Positions 58,521 through 64,000 of a stretch of 64,000 nt of DNA are shown piece by piece (the first letter of the stretch is position 1; each line of letters starts with the position of its first letter). The stretch is taken from positions 62,001 through 126,000 of the forward strand of contig NZ_VTSX01000016.1 of NCBI RefSeq assembly GCF_008329705.1, read 5' to 3'. The notes beneath the pieces are model-generated. The model was not told the DNA's origin. It worked only from the letters and a program-made list of their open reading frames with translations, and ran no database searches. The position numbers were made by a program, and so were the translations under genes. The stretch comes from Chryseobacterium sp. SN22. GTDB taxonomy: Bacteria > Bacteroidota > Bacteroidia > Flavobacteriales > Weeksellaceae.

Positions 58521-60692
58521 ATGATAAAGAGATTTATAATCCTCTGTATTCTTCAGTTAGCGGTATTCGGCTTTTCCCAAGGCATAAGGCCGGTAGCACA
58601 AAAAATTTCAGAGTTTCATGCGCAGAAGAAAAACTTTGAAAAATTTGAAGTGTTTACTCTCAATACCGCTTCTGATCGGTTAGCCGAATATAAGAGATCG
58701 GCCACCGATATTTCAGTTTTAAATTTAGATGTTAAACAATTAAAAAAACTGGTGTATGAAAAACCGGAATACCTTGAAATTTCTTTTCCCTTCGACGGAA
58801 AGTTGATTACCGTGGAGCTTTATAAAAATCAGATATTGACCAGTGATTTTAAAGTGACCACCGGCAAAGGAGAGATTGCAAATTATACTCCCGGGGCTTA
58901 CTATCAGGGGATTGTAAAGGGCAACCACCAATCGGTTGCGGCATTCAGTTTCTTTGATGGCGATATCGTAGGCGTCGCTTCAACACCGGAACTTGGAAAT
59001 ATCGTTGTCGGAAAAGTTAAAAATTCTACAGATTTTGTAAGCTATTCCGATGGGAAACTTACCGGCCTGAATCCTTTTGTGTGCGGAGTAGACGAACTGG
59101 CGGACGACCGGCAGCAGAAAATTTCTTTTGATCCGGCATCACAGAATAATACCGGAAAGCTTTTAACCCAGAATTGTGTAAGGATCTATTACGAAATCTG
59201 CTATACGCCTTATATCAACAACGGATCAAGCATCACGACAACGACGAACTGGCTGACGGCCATCCATAATAACATTTCTACGCTGTATAACAATGACGAT
59301 ATCAAAATCGCATTGAACGAAATTTATATCTGGACAACTCCGGATCCTTATACCGGAACTCCGAACGCGAATCTGGCAAGCTTCAGGACAAACAGGCAAA
59401 CCTTCAACGGTGATCTGGCACATTTGGTCAACCAGCCTTCTACGACAAGCGTGGCTTACGTTAATTCTCTCTGCACCACATACAGACATGCATATTCAGG
59501 AGCGTCCCAAACATACAACAACGTTCCGGTTTATTCATGGACCATCCAGGCCATGACCCATGAAATGGGACACAGCTTAGGATCGCCCCACACCCACGCC
59601 TGCGCATGGAACGGAAATTCAACAGCCATCGACGGATGCGGAACCCAGGCGGGTTATCCGGAAGGCAACTGCCCGACAGGACCGATTCCTTCTTCTTCAG
59701 TAAAAGGAACTATTATGAGCTATTGCCATCTTGTTTCAGGAGTAGGCATCAATTTTGCCAACGGTTTCGGTCCGCAGCCAGGCAACCTGATCCGAAATAC
59801 CGTAGAATCCAAAGCATGCCTGGGAACCAATTGTACCACCGCATGTGGTACTACCATAACAGGATTGCTGGTATCCAACATCACCCAGATTTCTGCCAAT
59901 GCGGCCTTTACGGATGCAACATCAACGTCATGGAAATATAAGGTTACGAAATTCGACGGAACCCAGGTAAGCAGCGGAACGTCATCAACCCAGTCATTAA
60001 GTTTATCGGGCCTTCAGCCGGCAACGTATTATCTATTATCCGTCGGGACCGACTGTTCGGCAGGTTACCAACGAACCCAGCTGTTTTTAACGGATGCCGA
60101 TTGGTGCGGCGGAGCTTCGTTTACCGATACGGGCGGAACAACAGGCAATTATGACGATAACCAGACGATTGTAAAGACATTTTATCCAAGTTCTGGAGCT
60201 TTGACCATGGGCTTCACGGAGTTCGGCCTGGAGGAGGGATATGATTTTATGTATATCTATAATGGTCCGTCTACAAGTTCACCCATGTTTCCAAACGGGA
60301 ATGGTCTTACGGGCACCACTTTACCCGGGACTTTTACTTCAACACATCCCTCGGGAGCAATCACTGTACGTTTCATTTCTGATCCTGCGGAGAATGATAC
60401 CGGCTGGAAGGCCAACTTTTCCTGTGCGGTACTTGCTGTGGAGGATGTGAATACCAAAGATAATTCCGTGAGCATTTATCCGAACCCTGCAAGAAATATC
60501 CTGACCATTTCCTCAAAAGAAGCCTTGAAGTCATTCAGCATCTATGATGAAGCGGGAAGGCTCATCAGGTCTGAATCTTCTTTAAAAGGAAACAAACTGG
60601 ATGTCAATATTTCTTCGATGCAGACCGGTAATTATGTAGTAACGGTGGAGACAGAGAAACAGAAAATAACCAAAAAACTGATGAAGCAGTAA
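58521..60692 (+). CDS. Secreted reprolysin-like (M12B) metallopeptidase with T9SS signal
   Basis: A 723-aa exported protein. Signal peptide (about 1-20, IIRLLQ-type hydrophobic MIKRFIILCILQLAVFGFSQ). A propeptide-like region occupies 20-210. The metzincin catalytic domain (about 215-430) has the zinc motif HEMGHSLGSPH (His347, Glu348, His351, His357) and the Met-turn GTIMSYCH. A fibronectin-III-like module (about 440-530), a CUB domain (about 535-640) and the C-terminal T9SS sorting domain (VSIYPNPARNILTI to the end) follow. It is secreted and cleaves extracellular protein. Terminator at 60712-60738. Confidence 0.93.
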   Translation: MIKRFIILCILQLAVFGFSQGIRPVAQKISEFHAQKKNFEKFEVFTLNTASDRLAEYKRSATDISVLNLDVKQLKKLVYEKPEYLEISFPFDGKLITVELYKNQILTSDFKVTTGKGEIANYTPGAYYQGIVKGNHQSVAAFSFFDGDIVGVASTPELGNIVVGKVKNSTDFVSYSDGKLTGLNPFVCGVDELADDRQQKISFDPASQNNTGKLLTQNCVRIYYEICYTPYINNGSSITTTTNWLTAIHNNISTLYNNDDIKIALNEIYIWTTPDPYTGTPNANLASFRTNRQTFNGDLAHLVNQPSTTSVAYVNSLCTTYRHAYSGASQTYNNVPVYSWTIQAMTHEMGHSLGSPHTHACAWNGNSTAIDGCGTQAGYPEGNCPTGPIPSSSVKGTIMSYCHLVSGVGINFANGFGPQPGNLIRNTVESKACLGTNCTTACGTTITGLLVSNITQISANAAFTDATSTSWKYKVTKFDGTQVSSGTSSTQSLSLSGLQPATYYLLSVGTDCSAGYQRTQLFLTDADWCGGASFTDTGGTTGNYDDNQTIVKTFYPSSGALTMGFTEFGLEEGYDFMYIYNGPSTSSPMFPNGNGLTGTTLPGTFTSTHPSGAITVRFISDPAENDTGWKANFSCAVLAVEDVNTKDNSVSIYPNPARNILTISSKEALKSFSIYDEAGRLIRSESSLKGNKLDVNISSMQTGNYVVTVETEKQKITKKLMKQ

Positions 60693-60711
60693 TCTTACGG
60701 ATTCTATAATA

Positions 60712-60738
60712 AAAGCCTGATTTTGTCAGGCTTTTTTA
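60712..60738 (+). terminator. Terminator after the metallopeptidase gene
   Basis: AAAAGCCTGA and TCAGGCTTTT form a perfect stem with a T run. Confidence 0.9.
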
Positions 60739-60833
60739 GTAACTTTATAATAGAAAGCAGGGCTTTATAATTTAGTTAAAATCTTAAAACATTTTAGCTG
60801 TTAAAATTTGTTAGAATTCGGCTCGGGATTTGC

Positions 60834-60862
60834 TTGTATTCAACAGAATAGTTTTAAATTTG
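60834..60862 (+). promoter_or_regulatory. Promoter of the mevalonate kinase gene
   Basis: TTG (60834-60836), an 18-bp spacer and TAAATTTG (60855-60862) match both Bacteroidota elements, 22 bp before the start codon. Confidence 0.7.
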
Positions 60863-60883
60863 CAAAAAAATTTATTTACATAA

Positions 60884-61810
60884 ATGACAAACCCTTTATT
60901 TTACGCAAAAATCCTTTTGTTCGGAGAATACGGAATTATTGAAGATTCCCAGGGTTTGACGTTACCTTATAGTTTTTATAAAGGTACCCTCAAGTTCTCA
61001 TCACTGGATTCAGAATTTGAAAAGAAATCCAATCAGCATCTTATACAATATGCAGACTACCTGCAGAATTTGAATCTTCCCGAAACCTTTGAGCTTAATG
61101 TATTACGGTTTAAGGAAGAAATTGCCGCAGGATTATTTTTCGACAGCAATATTCCCCAGGGCTATGGAGTAGGAAGCTCCGGTGCTTTGGTGGCCGCAAT
61201 TTTTGAACGGTATTCCGTTTCAAAACACGATCCTGAAAATATTTCCAAAGAAGAGCTGAAAAACCTCCGTAAGGTTTTCGGTCTGATGGAAAGTTATTTT
61301 CACGGGAAAAGTTCCGGAATAGATCCGCTGATCTGCTACATGAACCTTCCGATTCTCATCGAAAGCAAAGAAAGCGTAGACCGCGTAGCCATCCCTGCCG
61401 GCGAAGCGGGAAAAGGAGCGATTTTTTTGATCGATTCAGGAATGACGGGGGAGACAGGGCCGATGGTTCAGATTTTCTTTGAAAAAATGAAGACTGAAGG
61501 TTTCCGCAAGACCCTTAAAGAAGAATTTATCCGTTATAACAATGCTTGTATTGAGGCATTTCTTAAAAAGGATATGAATCCGTTTTTCAGAAACCTGAAA
61601 AAATTATCCCATTGGGCATATGAACATTTCCGTCCGATGATCCCGGAAAGCCTGTTCAACGTTTGGAAAAAAGGACTCGATTCCAATGCTTATTACCTGA
61701 AGCTCTGCGGAAGCGGCGGCGGCGGCTATATTTTAGGTTTCACCAAAGACTATGAGAAAGCAGAAAAAATGCTTGACGGCTTCCAGAAAGAAGTAATCTA
61801 CAGATTCTAA
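60884..61810 (+). CDS. Mevalonate kinase-like GHMP kinase
   Basis: A 308-aa GHMP-family kinase. The first motif is KILLFGEYGIIED, the ATP loop is YGVGSSGALVAAI, SSGIDPLICY holds the catalytic Asp region, and LCGSGGGGYILGF is the third motif. The length and the neighbouring UbiA gene 10 bp away fit mevalonate kinase of the Bacteroidota isoprenoid pathway, which phosphorylates mevalonate. Phosphomevalonate kinase cannot be fully excluded without alignment, and other pathway genes are not in the window. Confidence 0.85.
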   Translation: MTNPLFYAKILLFGEYGIIEDSQGLTLPYSFYKGTLKFSSLDSEFEKKSNQHLIQYADYLQNLNLPETFELNVLRFKEEIAAGLFFDSNIPQGYGVGSSGALVAAIFERYSVSKHDPENISKEELKNLRKVFGLMESYFHGKSSGIDPLICYMNLPILIESKESVDRVAIPAGEAGKGAIFLIDSGMTGETGPMVQIFFEKMKTEGFRKTLKEEFIRYNNACIEAFLKKDMNPFFRNLKKLSHWAYEHFRPMIPESLFNVWKKGLDSNAYYLKLCGSGGGGYILGFTKDYEKAEKMLDGFQKEVIYRF

Positions 61811-61820
61811 AAAGTTGTGA

Positions 61821-62750
61821 ATGAATTCTGAAAAAGAAACCTTCCAACAGAAATTCGATATTCCGAAATCTCTATTTTATAGATTTTCACAATTCGTGGG
61901 CTTTCTTCTGGGAGCTCGCTTTTTTATTGCTATTCTGCTTACGTTTGCCCTTTATGTTTCTACATTTTTCCTTTTTAACCAGGATGAAAATTTCAGGAAG
62001 TTCGTCTTTGACTTCAAGGTCCACGGCATTATTTTCTGTACGGTGCTTACCATTTTTGCAGGGGGAATCATCAACCAGTTTTACGATTTTGAAAAGGATC
62101 ATATCGTAAAGCCATTCCGGACCAGGCTGCAGAGTTTCATCAAACAGAAATATTTTTTATATGTTTATCTGATCCTTAGCGTTATTTCTTTAGGCGTTGC
62201 CTGGATGATTTCGCACAGGGTTTTCCTGTTTTTTGTGGTCTACCAGTTTTTCATGTGGTTCTACAGCCATAAGCTGAGCCGGATGCTTATTATCAATAAC
62301 CTTACTTTTGTCAGCCTGACTTTATATCCCTTCTTCGGAATGATGGTTTATTATGAGACCTTTTCAAAGAAAGTCCTGCTGATGGCTGTTTTCCTGTTCC
62401 TGATTCTGCTGTGCATCGATATTGTAAAAGATACGCTGACAAAAAGTGTCGATAAAGCGTTTGGCTATACCACCATTCCGAATTACTTCAAAAGTAAAAA
62501 TGCGAAAATCATTATTGTTTCCCTCCTGATTGTTACGATGGCCGTATCCATGAAACTGATCCTGAAAACCGGGATTTCGGGATTTATGGCCTACTATTTC
62601 ACAGCGGGTCTGTTTGTTTTCATAGCATGTGTTTACCTTTTGCTGAACCATACCAGGAGAAATAATTTCGTCACCCTCAATATTTTAAGAATCTGGGTTT
62701 TTATCGGGATTATTGCCATGCTCCTGAACGGGCTGGAAGGTAAATTGTAG
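61821..62750 (+). CDS. UbiA family prenyltransferase
   Basis: A 309-aa polytopic prenyltransferase (about eight or nine membrane helices). The first Asp-rich motif NxxxDxxxD is seen as N85QFYDFEKD (Asp89, Asp93). The second motif region is CIDIVKDTLTKSVDKAFGYTTIP near 200-222. In flavobacteria genes beside mevalonate kinase are often named geranylgeranylglycerol-phosphate geranylgeranyltransferase, an archaeal-type ether-lipid enzyme; this is inference, as menaquinone or heme O synthases have related folds. 10 bp after the kinase gene, so an operon. Confidence 0.85.
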   Translation: MNSEKETFQQKFDIPKSLFYRFSQFVGFLLGARFFIAILLTFALYVSTFFLFNQDENFRKFVFDFKVHGIIFCTVLTIFAGGIINQFYDFEKDHIVKPFRTRLQSFIKQKYFLYVYLILSVISLGVAWMISHRVFLFFVVYQFFMWFYSHKLSRMLIINNLTFVSLTLYPFFGMMVYYETFSKKVLLMAVFLFLILLCIDIVKDTLTKSVDKAFGYTTIPNYFKSKNAKIIIVSLLIVTMAVSMKLILKTGISGFMAYYFTAGLFVFIACVYLLLNHTRRNNFVTLNILRIWVFIGIIAMLLNGLEGKL

Positions 62751-62782
62751 AAAAATTTCTTTAGAATACCTTATCCTTTTAT

Positions 62783-62790
62783 TACCTTTG
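62783..62790 (+). promoter_or_regulatory. Promoter element of the proline dehydrogenase gene
   Basis: TACCTTTG matches TAnnTTTG, 25 bp before the ATG at 62816. Confidence 0.55.
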
Positions 62791-62815
62791 CAGAACCTAA
62801 ATTTATATACAAGTA

Positions 62816-63988
62816 ATGCCCATTTTTAACGATACTCAAGTAGCATTTGCAGATAAATCTGATGCCCAGTTAAGAAAAGCGTATTGGATGTTCAAGATGA
62901 TCGAGCAGCCTTCTCTTACCAAAGTCGGAACTTCCGTTCTTAATTTCACCGTTCATAATAATTTCCCTTTTGTTACCGGAATTGTGAAAAAGACTCTGTT
63001 TGAACAGTTCTGCGGAGGGGAAACCCGTGAGGAAAGTATGAAGGTGGTTAAGCAGCTTTTCAGGAGAGGCGTGGGAAGCATCTTTGATTATTCGATTGAA
63101 GGAAAAGAAGATGAAGCTACTTTTGATGCGGTTTGTAAAGAGATCAAAGACATCATAAAGTTTTCTGTGGGGAATCCTGCTATTCCATTTATCGTATTTA
63201 AACCTACAGCCTTCGGAAGGATTGATCTTTATGAAGCAGTTGGTAAAAATACGGAACTTACGTCAAGCCAGAAGGAGGAATGGGCAAGAGTGGTAAAGAG
63301 ATTCGATGAGGTATGCAGCCTTTGCCATGAACACGGGAAGAAAGTAATGGTAGATGCCGAAGAAACTTGGATGCAGGATGCGGCAGATCATCTGTGTGAA
63401 GACATGATGGAAAAATACAACCGGGAAAAACCGATCGTCTGGAACACGATCCAGATGTACAGAACCGGAAGACTGGAATATATGGAAGCCAACCTGCAAA
63501 GGGCAAAAGAAAAGGGATATTTTATCGGTTACAAAATCGTTCGTGGTGCCTATATGGAAAAGGAAAGGGCAAGAGCTGTGGAAAAGGGATATCCGGATCC
63601 GATACAGCCGAACAAAGAAGCTTCCGATAGAAACTACAATGCCGGAATCGATTTTGTAATGAATAATCTTGATAAGGTTTCCGCATTTTTCGGGACTCAT
63701 AATGAAGTTTCTTCCGAGTTGGTGATGGATAAAATGAAAGCCAAAAGTCTCGAAAACGGTAATCCTCATGTATATTTCGGACAGCTGTACGGTATGAGCG
63801 ACAATATTACATTCTATCTGTCCGATAAAGGGTATAATGCCACTAAATATCTTCCTTACGGACCTGTAAAAGATGTGGTGCCGTACCTGACAAGAAGAGC
63901 CCAGGAGAATACTTCGGTTGCCGGACAGACAGGAAGAGAACTTGGTCTGATTAAAAAGGAACTGGACAGAAGAACCCGCAACAGATAA
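62816..63988 (+). CDS. Proline dehydrogenase
   Basis: A 390-aa monofunctional FAD-dependent proline dehydrogenase (TIM barrel), which oxidises L-proline to pyrroline-5-carboxylate. The core is KVMVDAEETWMQDAADHL, NTIQMYRTGRLEYM and YKIVRGAYMEKERARA. FGTHNEVSSELV and the C-terminal LPYGPVKDVVPYLTRRAQENTSV match the flavin and substrate site of the family. It lacks the PutA fusion to the P5C dehydrogenase. It follows the UbiA gene by 65 bp and has its own promoter element. Confidence 0.95.
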   Translation: MPIFNDTQVAFADKSDAQLRKAYWMFKMIEQPSLTKVGTSVLNFTVHNNFPFVTGIVKKTLFEQFCGGETREESMKVVKQLFRRGVGSIFDYSIEGKEDEATFDAVCKEIKDIIKFSVGNPAIPFIVFKPTAFGRIDLYEAVGKNTELTSSQKEEWARVVKRFDEVCSLCHEHGKKVMVDAEETWMQDAADHLCEDMMEKYNREKPIVWNTIQMYRTGRLEYMEANLQRAKEKGYFIGYKIVRGAYMEKERARAVEKGYPDPIQPNKEASDRNYNAGIDFVMNNLDKVSAFFGTHNEVSSELVMDKMKAKSLENGNPHVYFGQLYGMSDNITFYLSDKGYNATKYLPYGPVKDVVPYLTRRAQENTSVAGQTGRELGLIKKELDRRTRNR

Positions 63989-64000
63989 GTATTGATTCAA

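Noticed and set aside
1..64000. CRISPR arrays, insertion sequences, tRNA or rRNA genes
   Set aside because: I read the spacers for regularly spaced direct repeats, transposase ORFs and cloverleaf-type sequences and saw none. A tRNAscan or CRISPR search would settle this.

Overview
The window looks like chromosomal DNA of a Bacteroidota member, most likely Flavobacteriia near Chryseobacterium (inference from gene content; no 16S gene is present). The signs are: two secreted proteins with type IX secretion (T9SS) C-terminal sorting domains; a mevalonate-pathway kinase beside a UbiA prenyltransferase; an ATP synthase operon that ends at atpG without atpD/atpC; rpsF-rpsR-rplI without priB; and many upstream regions carrying the Bacteroidota promoter element TAnnTTTG, sometimes with TTG 18-20 bases upstream. 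There is no rRNA, tRNA, insertion sequence, prophage, integrase or CRISPR array that I can see.

Layout. 1-4909 (minus): a run of a CBM48-bearing esterase, an M17 aminopeptidase, an ATP-grasp ligase and a second esterase. 5128-10044 (plus): glycogen synthesis glgB-glgA-glgC. 10148-15887 (plus): an SRPBCC membrane protein, the 2-oxoglutarate dehydrogenase genes sucA-sucB, and apaG. 16060-18509 (minus): acyltransferase, glycosyltransferase and exonuclease. 18589-20298: a secreted thioredoxin-like protein facing a tail-fibre-like surface protein. 20568-21863 (minus): ribosomal proteins S6, S18, L9. 22174-26695 (minus): a T9SS protein, an unknown protein, an orphan E2 acyltransferase and a SAM hydrolase-type enzyme. 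26831-31535 (plus): phoH, then five tandem outer-membrane beta-barrel genes. 31626-33302 (minus): TM2 protein and ffh. 33499-38931 (plus): DUF6168-like membrane protein and atpB-E-F-H-A-G. 39040-43896: CNNM/CBS transporter, clpS, udk, divIC/ftsB-like, methylmalonyl-CoA mutase small subunit, DinB. 43972-50776: THUMP-like methyltransferase, lipoprotein, M20 dipeptidase, SDR, etfBA, bifunctional-nuclease protein. 50796-58330: NupG-like transporter, an ECF sigma/anti-sigma/outer-membrane cassette, thiolase, UMF1-type MFS. 58521-63988: T9SS metallopeptidase, mevalonate kinase, UbiA prenyltransferase, proline dehydrogenase.

Most genes are housekeeping: central carbon metabolism (glycogen, TCA, fatty-acid/branched-chain oxidation through ETF and thiolase, proline catabolism), energy (F0F1), translation and protein targeting. 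The parts least explained by textbook biology are the esterase/ATP-grasp/peptidase cluster abutting the glycogen operon, the tandem barrel array, the ECF cassette, and several non-coding structures: a perfect hairpin between atpE and atpF, a folded leader before a lipoprotein gene, an 18-bp palindrome plus hairpins ahead of etfBA, a promoter-plus-terminator unit at 47128-47232, and dispersed intergenic repeats. I found no clear multi-gene defence or mobile system.
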